From NCBI GenBank assembly GCA_910890315.1, contig CAJVGD010000042.1, positions 2,046,001-2,110,000 on the forward strand: a stretch of 64,000 nt of DNA, given 5' to 3'. This document shows positions 43,520-56,100 of this stretch, one piece after another. This stretch comes from Serendipita indica DSM 11827. Taxonomy: Eukaryota; Basidiomycota; Agaricomycetes; Sebacinales; Serendipitaceae. The notes below the pieces were generated by a model, which worked only from the letters and a program-made list of their open reading frames with translations, was not told where the DNA came from and did not search any database. The translations under genes and the position numbers were made by a program. The stretch's first letter is position 1. Each line of letters begins with the position of its first letter.

Positions 43520-46500
43520 ATGGCTCATCGTTATCCTTTATACCAATATCCTCTTCATCATTTTCCACGCCACAATCCGAATTGCCACTGTAACATCTTG
43601 CATCCGTACGACCAAACGACAAACCGCGGCGACTTCCACCATTTACGTTCACGGACTTCCTCGTCTTCTTCCAACTCTTCGACTACTTCTTCTCAAACGG
43701 ATTCGTCTTGGGTGTACATTGATGGCACTGACCCAAACCATCTTAACCCGCCTCTCGCGCGTGACCACACCATGCGTATCACATTCGCCGATCCCCAACC
43801 TGCCATTCCACCCTCTGATGACCAACTGGTCGAATCGATGGCTTCCTCTACTGTCACGATTCGGCCTGATAATGCGGTCACTTTCCCTTCGATAACGGGC
43901 GGTTTCCCAACCGTCCATATCCAAAATTATGCACACCCCGTGTCCGCGATGTCAATCTGCTCGTTGGACGAACTGTACTTCCCTATCGAATGGGAACAAC
44001 GACCGCCGCCACCACCACCTCAACCCACGCTCGTCGTTCAACCCGGCTCTTCATCCGCATCTAGATGGCTGTTGCAAGTCCATGATGTGCCGCGCAAGTC
44101 GAGGACAGAGACGCAAGTCAAACTCCGAGTGCAGCTTGTCGACGTCTCAGCATCAGCTTCTCCATACCCTGACGGTACGTTACTGCTTCTCTTGATCGGC
44201 CTGTCTCTTCTTTGTATGCTGAACTGGCCCTACCAGGCTCCACTGGTGAACCCGTCACTCAGTATAGTCACATTTTGGTACCGAATACCCCCAGTGTCAA
44301 GACAAAGACTCGAGGCGTCGGAGGTGCGTTTTGTTTTGCCATTGGTTCCTTCCCCTTTCAGAATTCGCACCCGTCATGCGGCGGATGTCGATCCTTCTCA
44401 ACTGGGATGGGATCTCTACTCCCTTTAATGAAGCTACGCGGCCTCCATTGGAAGCTGAACGCTCGTTTCTTATAACCTTACTCGAGTTTCTGGCATGGTC
44501 AACGTGTGAACGCTACCCATGATCGTATTGATACTGACTGCCTCTTCTTTCGAAGATCCGGACCCCTCTGCTTTGCTGACGCTACATGCGTACATCGTCT
44601 GCGCCACGGTCCCAGAATACCAGAACAAGCCAGTACCATGCTGCGAAAGTTGCCAAAAGAGGGAGCGAAATCGCAATTCAAAGAAGAAGACTGGCGCTGG
44701 GACCGCGAGCTTGAAGGGACGCTCCGCCGCCAGTTCAAAGAATGTCACCCCAGCGACCTCGACGAACGCCACCCCGGCCACGTCTGATGCGGAGATGTAC
44801 TCTGCCCCATCTGGATCCCACGCTCATGCATATCCCTTTCAGAGGGAGGGCTTCGAAGAAGCTGGAGAGGGTTATGTCTCCCCGATTGACTTTACGTGCA
44901 ATCGTCTAGTCGACTTTTCCTCTGGGACTGCGTCGCTCAGCTTTAGGATTGTGTGCTATTGCCGGCACTATAAAGAGAAGAATGGGTTTTGGTGAGTAGT
45001 CGTCTGTGAGGGAGAGAACTTGGTTACTCAAGCTTTTGTCTAGCGTGCAGCTCCAACTCAGGGATAGTGCCAATCGCGTCGTGGGCAAGGTCAAGACGAC
45101 GCCGATTATGATCATGGACGATCACAAGTCGGTCTCCAAGCTCACGCCGGCGCATACCGCCGATGAAGAAGAGGTCGACACGGGCGCTGCTAAAAGGAGG
45201 ACCAAGCGAATTGTTGCGCGCTACTCGGAGAGTGAAGCTCGTATCAAGGAGGAGGATGGGGATGATTTTGAGGAAGGAGGAGTCGGGGCGATTAGGAATA
45301 AGCACCGGCTTAGTCGCCACTCTGTGCTTTCCCAATCGGCTGGCAGCCTTACGAAGCTCACTTCTTCGAAACCGGCCTCTGCGAGTGTCAATGGGCCTAC
45401 CATTTCCAATGCACCGTCGACTAGTCGATCTGGACAGGGTCATGCACACCGCCACAGCCAGTCGTACACGCATTCCGAGAGTCCTCTTCCCACTACGGCA
45501 CCATCCTCGCCATCCGTTGGATTCTCTCCACAACCATCCCATGCGACCGGCGACACAGGTGCAAAGTCAGAGGCCGAGCTTAATGCATTCGCGCCCCTTC
45601 AGCCTTTTGGCTCATCGATACCCCTTTCGGCCAACGACAATCTCCTGCTCAACAATCCTCTCATGCAAGCCATGCCCAGCGTGAACATGGCCCTGTCTGG
45701 AATGACGCTCTCTTCGCCCGCTACGGCCATGGCGCCTCAGCCCAACCCATTCCCACATATCACGCGAGTTATGCCAGCCTCTGGTCCCGTCCAAGGCGGG
45801 ATTGAAATCACGTTGTTGGGCGCCAACTTTTCGCCTGAGGCGCTAACGACGGCGTGCATTGCGTTTGGCGAAAATATCGTTCCGTTTGGTCCGACTGTGC
45901 AAATCTTTAGCAATAGTGCGCTCATTTGCTCGCTTCCTCCACGCTCCGTTGCTGGGCCCGTCGAGGTGAAGCTGGTGGGTGTTCGAGAGATGGCGCCTGG
46001 AGTAGCAAGTCCTGCGCCCATCTTCACTTATACGGATGAAGGTGACAAGGACTTGTGAGTATTGTTACTATCGACCGACAATTGCTGACTTTTCTTTCAA
46101 TAGGATGATCCATGCTCTTCAGATTCTTGGCTGGCAAAACTCTGGTCAATGGCAGGATCCGCGAAGCGTTGCCATGGGTATCCTTGGGGGTGGAGGATCT
46201 GGTGGTGGTATGAGCGGTCTTATGCAAAGCGATGCCGATATGGGATTCGGTGGCGGTGGTTTCACATTTGCTGCTGCTAATCGTAATGGTGTCAACGTTC
46301 GTGGACCCCACCAAGCGACTCAGCCTGGTGGTCGACGGAACGTGGAAGCACTCGTCCTCAATGTTCTACGATCCGCTCGCAATCCCGAAACAGACACGAT
46401 CAACCACCTCTCTGCGCCACATCCTGCAACGGGTCAAACAATCCTACATCGTGCTTGTGCGCTGGGGTACCAGACTCTTGTCTCGGCACTCATTGGTTGG

Positions 46501-47670
46501 GGTGCCGACGTGGACTTGACAGATAAGAATGGCTTTACGCCTGTCCATTTTGCGTGCTTCTATGGTCATCTCAAGTGCATCGACATTCTCGTTCGCCAAG
46601 GCCGTGCCCATCTTGAAGGTCGCGATCACCAGGGACGTACACCGCTGGACGTTTGCGGTACGGAAGGAGCAATCGAGGTTATACGTGACCTCGAGGAAGA
46701 AGTCGAGACGAGAAGGCGTCGTTCGACTGCTCCTAGCGAAATCGAAAGCGGTGGCGAGGGTGACGATGAAGGACTATCATGGTCCGAGGCAGACGATGAC
46801 GAAGAAGAGGAAGAGCCTCCTAAACCTGCGTCGAGGCGTATATCTAGGGTCAACTCGGTGGCGTCTATCGTCTCGAACCGTAGACTTGCCAAGCCTACCA
46901 CCCCATTCGCCCCGGAGCCATTCACTGCGATTCATCCTTCGGTTTCTGCGCATTCTTCTGCTCCAGTTGCAGCTCCAACTCGTCAACCCTGGTGGTCGAT
47001 GCCTCTTCCTGGTCGAGGAGGGGCTACGGCGACACCGGTACCGGAAAAATTCCTCAAGAGTAGTGCGGAAGCATCCCAGACTGAACAGGAGCAAATGTTC
47101 CGATGGTTCCGCGAGATGAGGGAGAGTTGGACCATTTGGCGTCAACAACAGCAACAACAGCTGGACCTTGAACCCCCACCAAGTTATACTCCATCCGACC
47201 CGGTGTCAAAGCTTCATCTGATCGCCCACGAAAAGGTTGCTACTGGGGCCGCTGGAACCCCCGCCGTGCCCACCGAGTTGGAGGAACCGCCGTCTCCTTT
47301 ATCGTTGGACTCGCAATTTGAACATGTTCCAACAAGGACTATCTCGCGTTCGACATCGAATATTCGTTTACGTCAACAGCAAATTGTTTACCGTCGACGG
47401 GCTGACCGCGAAGTGCTCGGCGAGCAACCACAAATGCATGCCGCAGATGTTGGGCCACGACGGGCAGCGAAGAAGCGGGACACTATGCTCATTTACTTCT
47501 GGATACCGGTTCTTCTTGGTATGTTTACCCTACGAGCTACGAACTATGCTGACACTCCTTTAGCTGTGTTTGTGTGGATGACCTATAAATCCGTCGGACT
47601 TGTCTATCGCTCCTTTACATCTCATCCGCTCATGCAGAACTCGGCAGCGTTCATTCAAGAAACCGTTTGA
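43520..47670 (+). CDS. SPT23/MGA2: Spt23/Mga2-type membrane-anchored transcription factor
   Basis: Family role, from yeast: an ER-anchored precursor senses membrane lipid packing, is ubiquitylated, partly processed by the proteasome and released by Cdc48-Ufd1-Npl4 to activate OLE1. ATG at 43520 (MAHRYPLYQYPLHHFPRHNP) is preceded by a TATA box. Order: Ser-rich N-terminus; a conserved block with VHDVPRKSRTETQVKLRVQL (about 44080-44140) and RMSILLNWDGISTPFNEA; a long linker with Lys/Arg clusters; the IPT/TIG domain (PHITRVMPASGPVQGGIEIT to PAPIFTY, 45752-46030); two ankyrin repeats (GQTILHRACALGYQTLVSAL, NGFTPVHFACFYGHLKCIDI, 46430-46600); an acidic stretch; a Gln-run; and a C-terminal membrane helix split by an intron (LIYFWIPVLL ... 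AVFVWMTYKSVGLVY). Stop at 47668-47670. The set and order of domains is diagnostic. CDS may extend upstream to 42210. Confidence 0.88.
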
Positions 47671-47935
47671 TGACGCGCACATCGCGTGTGTCGATTGGTC
47701 ATTTTTGTAGTCTCTGCTTTCTTAAACTGAACTTTGTAGTCGTTTCCGTGACTGCGCCCTTGGCCTGGCGAGCTCGAAGGGTGCTGTTGTTCAAGCTTTG
47801 TCATAGACAAAATGTATGCTATCCTAATGGACCAAAAACGTTCTCGATCACTCAATCAGCTGTACTTGAACCATGAACATCTGTCGCTGACCTCTTCTCT
47901 TTGTGCAAATACGGACCGGCAACTCTGAGCCGGCC
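47671..47935. other. short intergenic region before PEX5
   Basis: 265 bp, T-rich around 47690-47740. It should hold the upstream gene's 3' UTR and the PEX5 promoter. Confidence 0.35.
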
Positions 47936-50147
47936 ATGTCTTTCTCTACGCTGATTTCCGGTGCAGAGTGCGCAACGTCCTCGAATCCACTCTCCCAAGT
48001 CTTGAAGCACACGGATGTTGATAACAGTCTCCAACGAGTACATTAAGCCATCCATAATCGTTTGGACGAGCTCTCATCCCTTTGCAGGACCGCATAGGAG
48101 TGCCGGGAGGATCGTCTGTATGTTTTCAATACTGGATACTGGTGTAATGTGTCTCATTCAGTTGCAAAGCTGCAACATCTGCCTCGAACGGCGATTCCAG
48201 CGGTGAACCAAGCCGACATGGTGGCTGCGCGGCAGTTTTTCCAACACAATGGCCCAATTCCTCAAGGTGGTCCAATGATTCACATGCCCCCAACCCTCTC
48301 GACACCTCCACTCCTGTCTCCGGGTACGCCCACAGCCGATTTTGAGAACTGGCGCGAGCAGCAACACCGAGCAAGCGGGAGCGCGACACCCGAAGTTCTT
48401 GCTGGTCTACCTGCTCCGTCTAGATGGGCAGCTGATCTCGAAAAGTTTAAGAGCGGGTCTATACAGGCGCCCATGACTAATCAGATGATACGTGCGTCCT
48501 TGTCGTTTACTTCTTGGGACATTCTGATATGATGGAACAGAGCCTGTACATGCTGAGATGCCAGCGTATATGCATCACATGCCTATGGCTGGTTACCAGC
48601 CTCTAATGCCGCCCATGGCGCTGATGCCCCAAGTCAAAGGCAAGGGTAAAGCAGTCGACCAGGAGCTGGACGCTGCGTTTCAAGAACTGGCACTGCAATC
48701 AAAGTCCGGTACAACTGGAGAAGCGAACGATCTGGACCAGGTGATGGACCGGCTTCTAAAGGAGCAAGAAGCAAAGGCTCAAGAACAGCAAACTTTGAGT
48801 GACTTTCAACGGTAATACATTCTCCAGCTTAATTCTATTCTCTAATACCTTTCAGGGTATGGCGCGATATAAATGCACAACCGTCAAACGAGACACTGGA
48901 GGAAATGGCAAAGTGGGAAAAGGAGTTTAACGAAGCTATGGCCGCCGAACGAGAGGAGTTTGATCAGACCTTTGAACCGCAGATGAACGCCTCTCTTGCT
49001 GGAATTGACAGGGATTTTGGACTGGCCACTGAAAGCTTCAAGGTGGACGGAGACGGAATGCCCGTCCTGGGCCTATACCCTTTTGGTATGCCGTTTCTCT
49101 CCGTTTCATTGCCGCTGATCGTCGCATTAGATGAGAAGAATGAGCATGCCCGAGACTCTAAATCCTCGCTGCAAGCAGCAAAGGATTTACTAAATGCTGG
49201 GGGGTCTCTCAGTGAAGTGGCACTGATGCTTGAAGCCGCTATACAGAATAAAGACTTGGGAGAAGGGGGATACGAAGCTTGGATCTTACTTGGAGAGGTT
49301 CGGAGTATGGACGAGAGGGAAGAATTGGGAATGTTAGCCCTACGCGAGGGAGTACGAATTGCCTCTGAAAATGGAGGTGCTGGTGGGGTGGGAATGCTGG
49401 TACGTATATCCATCGAACAAGGACGACGTTCAAACGATTGGATAGTCACTAGCCATATCGTACACCAACGAAGGTTATGATCGACCTTCTCAACTACTTC
49501 TTCTCAACTGGCTCAAGACACGGTACCCAGAGCATGCAGCGGGAGTAAACCTACCCAGCACATTTACCGAGCCATGGGCTGTCCACGACGTCGTGCAAGA
49601 GGCCTTTCTCTCGGTCGCACGTGCTCAACAGCATGCACCAGAGCCAGATCCCGAACTTCAAGTGGGCCTTGGTGTGCTCCTTTACATCAACGGCGAGTTC
49701 TCTAAAGCAGCCGACTGCTTCGGTGCAGCCCTTTCGATGAGACCAGAGGACTATGTGCTCTGGAATCGATATGGCAGCTGTCTGAGCAACGGCAATAAGC
49801 CGGAAGAGAGCTTGGCGGCGTATCGAGAAGCTCTAAGGCTAAGACCACAGTACACACGGGCAATGTACAACGTTGGTGTTGCGTGTCTCAATCTTGGAGC
49901 ATTGAAAGAAGCAGCGGAACACTTCTTGAGCGGCCTCGCATTGCAGGGAGACGAAGGGAGCAGCGGCCCGACCAAGCGCAGTGAGCAGCTTTGGGCGACG
50001 CTACGTCGTACATTGATCGCAATGGTACGTTAGTCCCACTTGGTATTCACATCGGTCTGAGACATTGTTTAGGATCGCGCAGATCTCGCGGACAAAGCGA
50101 GAGATGGGAACTTGCAATTGTTCAAGGCAGAAGGTTTCGAGTTCTGA
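47936..50147 (+). CDS. PEX5: Pex5, peroxisomal PTS1 import receptor
   Basis: Cytosolic receptor that binds C-terminal SKL-type signals and cycles through the peroxisomal membrane. ATG at 47936 opens MSFSTLISGAECATSSNP: the conserved N-terminal cysteine used for monoubiquitylation, then LSQVLKHTDVDNSLQ. An intron (about 48038-48088) leads to DRIGVPGGSS, and another to LPRTAIPAVNQADMVAAR. The middle carries short Trp motifs (WREQQ; KWEKEF is a WxxxF-type Pex13/Pex14 site). TPR repeats start around 49140, including SLQAAKDLLNAGGSLSEVAL, DPELQVGLGVLLYINGEFSK, YVLWNRYGSCLSNGNKPEES and YTRAMYNVGVACLNLGALKE, as in all Pex5. The last intron precedes DRADLADKARDGNLQLFKAE; stop 50145-50147. The whole architecture is complete. 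It converges on the helicase gene with only 35 bp between stops. Confidence 0.93.
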
Positions 50148-50182
50148 TATGTATAGTTTGAATACATTTCGCTGTATTTGGG

Positions 50183-53100
50183 TCAGACGTTGCGATTCCA
50201 GCCCCATGGACTTTGAACGGCCCCCTGAGATTCGGCAATCCTCTCTAGATTGACCGCTTGTTGGACTCCTTGAACGGTTGCGTGACCAGTTCCTCCAATT
50301 ACCGCACCACACTCGTGGCACTGACTGGTCATGGTTGCGCCGCCACAATCGGCAATGGTGAAAATATGGCCATTCGGACATGTGTACCAATGGCCACGAT
50401 GTCCTACAGGGAGTCAGTATCAGGTAATGGGTAATAGATTCACGCACTATATTCCGTAAATGATCCAATGACAGCATACAGCTCGTCATCTGACACTGGT
50501 TGGTAGAACACCGAAGGTCTGCTCAGGTGATCGCCCAACTCTTGCCACTGCTTGAAGACCTTCTCCATTGGTGCATCAAACTCCTGTGAGATCATCGCAA
50601 AATTGACGCCTGATTTTGTGCTACAGGCATTGCGAACAGTGCGAGCCGCTAATCTCGCCTCTTCCAACCGCTGCAAGACATCTTTGCCTCTAGCCACACG
50701 CCCCTCATTTGTCTCTTGACCAGGAAGAGAGCCTTTTTCGACCCGCACGAGTCTCCAGGTAGTCTTGATTTGCCTCATGCTCGAAAGGAGCTCTTGCCGA
50801 TATGCATCACTAGATTGAGCAATCTTTATTGCCGCATTTGAGTCCAACTGGCATGAGTGATAGATGAAAATGATGAACTGTTGCAATGCTTCCAGCTGTT
50901 GCTGACTATGCGAAGCTTGGCTTGAGAGACGAGAATGGATTTTTTCCGCCAAGCTCCCTAGGACGTGTCGAATATCTATGGTCATCCAAATGGCTTCCAC
51001 CTTGAAGCGTGTGTCTGCGCGAGGGGGTGGCATTCCAATCTTGGTCTTTGCTGATTGAAGTGCCACGCGCTCTGGATATTTCGGAGCAAATGGCCCCTTT
51101 TGCACACGCGCAAGCTCGTGTTCATAGAGCATGGAGTAGGATGCCTCATACGCAACCATGTGCGCTGCACGCCCAGCGAGGATATCAGAGGCCCGCTTAT
51201 AGATGTCAAGATAGGGTTTGACTGCTTCCGACCATCGCCTCGCATTTGGTGCTTGCAGGCTGCATACCTTCCGCATCTGGAGACCCAACAGCCGCTCATT
51301 AACGATAGGTAGCGCTCGGCCAGGAGTTAGAATCTTTGTCCTATAGTCCTTTTGAGACAAAAATCTTTCTTCGAGGACATTGAACGGCAGGAGAACATCG
51401 ATGTCTGTCCCCGCAGTGCTGATTGTAGACAACTCCTGTTGCATGGATTGAAGTTCCCGCGCCATAGTGGTCGCAACGTTCCGTTCGAGGATATCGAGGT
51501 TTCCACGCTTGAGGGCTCGGCCATAACGCTGTGCTTCGATGGGCCTGCGGCACGTAGGACAGCATGGCGTTTTCACAAACGCTTCCAAGCGTTGGATAGG
51601 AGACAGCCATCGACCTGTCACCTCATGCTTGCGATAGTACTGTCCAAGTTCGCACACACCATCCAACGTCTCCACAGTAAACGTGTGGCCACATCTCAGT
51701 GTGATCGTGACATTGTCCAACTCCTGGGAGGTGGGGTCCAAGTCCGCAATAGTAAGCCCAAGGATCAGATCAACGACTACTTGGGATTGGTCTTGAGTTG
51801 CGCATAAGTGGCACATTTGACGGTCACAGGGCTCCCCACATAATGACGGACAAGAATGTCCGCATCGAAGTTTTAATGGGCACCGCAGATCGCACGGCAG
51901 ACGAACACATGGCTAGATCAAATATCAGGGCGTGGCATGAAATCAGCTGTTGAACGTACCGAGCCACAGGGAACATCACACTTGCTATGTTCGCAGGTCC
52001 AATTACACGCCATCATGCATGGAGTGCAGGGTACGGAGCATCCTTCCTTACATTCGTGATGATCGCAACTCTGTCGACACGGTTGCTGGCAATCTTCAGA
52101 GCCACATATTGCCCGATGCTCCTCAGTACAAAGAGACGCACATTGATGTTGGCAATGCAGCGTACGGCCGCAACGGTGCTTGAAGTGAGCACTTGCTCCA
52201 TCGTCTATGACGGAGGGTTGCTTACAGGCCCCGCATCGACCCTGACAGGACTTTTGGCAGCAGGCCATAAGAGTACCACAGACATCCTGGCAGGAGTGCC
52301 GAAGAGGGTCAAGGTGACACTCTATAGATGCAAAATGACCGCACTGTGGAAGCAGCTTTTCCACAGTTTCTGTACAATTGTATTCAGACAGGTCATCTTC
52401 AATGTAACTATCACGATCGTCAATGGTTTTTCATTTGCGTTCTGAAACTCACCATGGGGCATCTCGCAAGATATGACCGCAATCAAGCGTAATCTCCCTG
52501 AGGGGGAATATGCATTGTCCACAAGATTCCCAGCATGGGCGACTACAAGGATGTCCTTTGGAGCATACCTTACGACATCGTTCATAACATTTGACGAAAC
52601 GATGCTCAGTATCGTCGGCATGGCACTAGCAAAGGGTCAGAGATCTGTTCTGTCCCTCAAGTATCCTTATCCACCTTTGATGGGCAAGTGTGGCCACACT
52701 TCAAGCGAGCATTACAGGGGCGCAGACATCCACCTGAGAGTTGTAAGTAGCCTCAAAGTGACATAATGCGATTCGCACCGTCGGGAGAGATTTGACGAAG
52801 CTGCATCGCGTTCTCAACCAGCCGGACGTCGTGTGGGTGATTATGACACGCGATTGGGAGCCCAGTCCCGTAGCAATCCTGGTCTCGGAAGTACTGGACG
52901 ACCTGATTCCATAGTCCGGGGTTTGAGGCGAGGAGATCTCCATTTCCCATAACATACAAGCCATGCCGAGCTCTCGTCAATGCAACATTTGCGCGATTTG
53001 GAGACTGATCCGCGTCAGTATGAACATAGAACGCCGCAGGCTCCTGACCTTGAGGAATCCGATAGATCCCAGCTTATCTGGGCCAAAGTTCCGTACAGTG

Positions 53101-56100
53101 TTGAGTATGACAACGTCGGCTTCCTCCCCTTCTAGAGATGAGCTACTATTACGATGTGATGATTGACGTACCTTGGAAGTTGTCAACCGTGCGGATGAGA
53201 ACCTAACTAGTGTCAGACAGTTCCTAATCAAGGACTTGTGTCTAACCTGGTCGGTAATTCTCACTTCCTGTAGCTCGACTCCGTGATCCGCCGCGTCCGA
53301 GTCTACATCGATACCATTGTCTCTCAACGCATCCAAATCTCGTTCGTCGAAGACGACGTTGATTCGACTATTCCGAAGTTCATCCCTTACTTTGACGAGC
53401 TGTCCAAGGTACATGCACAGGATGACAATAGATCCTGATCTTGTATACAATCCTTGGCTATACTAGAGGTGAGCGGTAACGGGTACCAACTGTTGGAACT
53501 TACCGTAATAGGTGCTGAACCAATGCCTTTGTCATCGCAGCCTAGGGGAGTTAGAAGACGTATATCAAATGTCTACGAGGCCCACCTCGTATTGATTGAA
53601 CTTTGAGGTGGACTCGTCGTTCGTTCCACCGCCCTCTGCATTGGTGTGATGTAGGAAGAAGATATTTTTTGCCATCCCTTTCACATTTGGATAACGCGAG
53701 ACCGACTCATCATCTATCAGCTGAGGATAAAGCGTCGTTCTTTGCTGGATCAGCCTATAGACTTGGTGCAATGCATGCGACACACCGTGCCAACGTCGCT
53801 ATTTGGCCTCGCATCCTCCTCTGTACGTGGAGTTTCGACATGGTCATTCCCGACTCGCTCAGTCGTTCCATTGTGGATTGGTCGAGCTTGTAGATTTTGC
53901 CTCCAAGTGGATGATCGCACGAAAGAGCTATGTGAAGGTAAGTAGAAGCGGTCAAAATGCGTAAAGTTGTACCATAATTGGTGATTGTGGGTCGTAACTG
54001 GAGAGGGTCTCCAATCTCAATGACATGTTCAATCGACTCGACCAATGCACCAAGGATATGCGCCTCGAGGACTTGTCCAGCTTCCTCTACCAAAAGAATA
54101 CGAGGCTTGAAGCTCTAAACCAGATTAGAGCATGTAATTGAGAGTCAACTTGAACTTACGAAGAGCAAAGATGCCAGTTTAGCCGCTCCAGTAGTCGTAC
54201 ATCCGACGATGTCTGCCTTCCTTAGAAGCCGACTGCGCATCTGGGTTGTGTAGGTTAGCCACAGAAGTAGGTAAATGGTCGACTCACTTGATCTCGTACT
54301 TCATCATATCTCTGCTTCGCACTCTCAAACTGGTCCTTGCAGTGGGAGAAGATATCGCGGTGCCGTTGAATGAAATGCTTCTTTGCTTCTGTCTTCCAGA
54401 AGCGAGAGATGCGCGAACGTTCCGAAATTGACATTTGCCATACTTTTGGCTCTTGGATGAGTTGATCAAGAGGTCGATTTGAGGTCGGTAGAGGAGGTAG
54501 CGAGCGGAGACCAGCATTTTCGAGAAGCACACGTAGATTATACTGCTCTTCAGTTTCAAAGATGAGATCGTCGTCATCCTTGGATTCGTCCGACTCGTCT
54601 TCTGATCCGTCCCTCTCGGGCTTAAGGAGAGCGAAGCGATTCGCGGCAACAGGGACTTGCTTTCTTTGAATTTCTTGGCAGTTCGAGATCCATTGAAGAT
54701 CCTTAGAATGCGCCCAATACTGATAGAGCGTGTCTTGAGTACCTCGAGCCCTGGTTACTTCTGTCCAACCTTCCTCGTGGGGACGAATAAGACGAATAAA
54801 TTGACTAGGGTGTCTAATCTCGTCAACGTGCTCTGGGTAGAAGAGCTCCAGATACTCGATGAGATCCTCTTCCGACGCTTCGTCCGCGTGAAGCTGCTCG
54901 AGATGCTCTTTGAGCTCCGACTCGACGCTTCGCATCTCCCCGTACGCTCGATATAAGCTCCGATTATCAGAGTCAGACGCTGGATCCATCTTTTCCAGAT
55001 TCTCGAGCGCGTATTCTCCAACTTCTTCATCGCTCGAGCGTGAGCCCAGACGAACAATCTTTGACGTAATATTTGCTTTGAGCACTGAGAGAAGGAGGTG
55101 GTCGAGAGCATGGTTTGTGAACGCAATGAGTAGAATTGGACCTCGGTGGTTCGCAAGGAGGACACGCATCAGCTCGACGCCAGTAAAGCTCTATTACGTG
55201 TGGTCAATAGGACATCGCAAATGGATTACCACACGACACACCTTTCCCGTTCCTGGCGGTCCTTGTATCAGGACAAATGATTTTGTTAGGCAATCCACCA
55301 TCGCGTCCACTTGGCTGCGATCAAGGCGACTGTGCGAACAAAGTATCTGTCTCGCATTCTCTGTGGAGCCAGGATCACGGGGGTTGAGACGAAGCGCTGG
55401 ACGGTCTGGGTGTTCTAAGCGCACCAGGCTCTTGAGGTCCCAGGAGAACTGAGGGTCCGCTTCGATATACCGAGGAAGTCCGGCGACGCGTGGATGGCCC
55501 CCATGAACGAGGATTTGAGCGAATGGGACGGAAGTTGGTTCTCGCTTGAGTCCTTCTAGGAATGGCCGAATGGATTCATACATCACAGGCGACTCGACCA
55601 GGAAAATTCTAGTCTGCAGTCTATCCCGCGAACTGGTCTGGATCCAATCCATCACCTTGAGATTGACGATGGGATCAAAGAACCGGACGCGTATCACAAG
55701 CGACTCGCTGGATGCTCGTGCGTTTGTTTGTATCTCGTCCGGAGTCGATGAGAGAAGTCCGAAATAAATCTTGACAGACTGACCCGTCTGCCAGATCAAC
55801 GCGACCAGTCCTCCTGGCATCAAGCGCTTCCTACAAGCATAGCGCCAATACTCGGCTCGTCGCTCTATCGAGGTGGCTCGAGCTGGTCCTGGAGGTGTAG
55901 CGACGCTCATCGCCACCGATATCCCTCTTTTATCGCAGACGACTTTGATCGGGTCGACAGAGGTGTAAAGATTGACCATGACAGAGTCATTCCCACCGGA
56001 ATGCGCAATATATTTGCCACCCTCAGAGGCCAGAAGGGTCTCCAACGCATTATTGGGAGCCGGATTATGGATGTTGTGAGTGATAGATTGAAGAACGACT

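Noticed and set aside
45221-45794. Minus-strand Arg-rich frames within the SPT23/MGA2-like gene
   Set aside because: Shadows of the Ser/Pro-rich coding strand.
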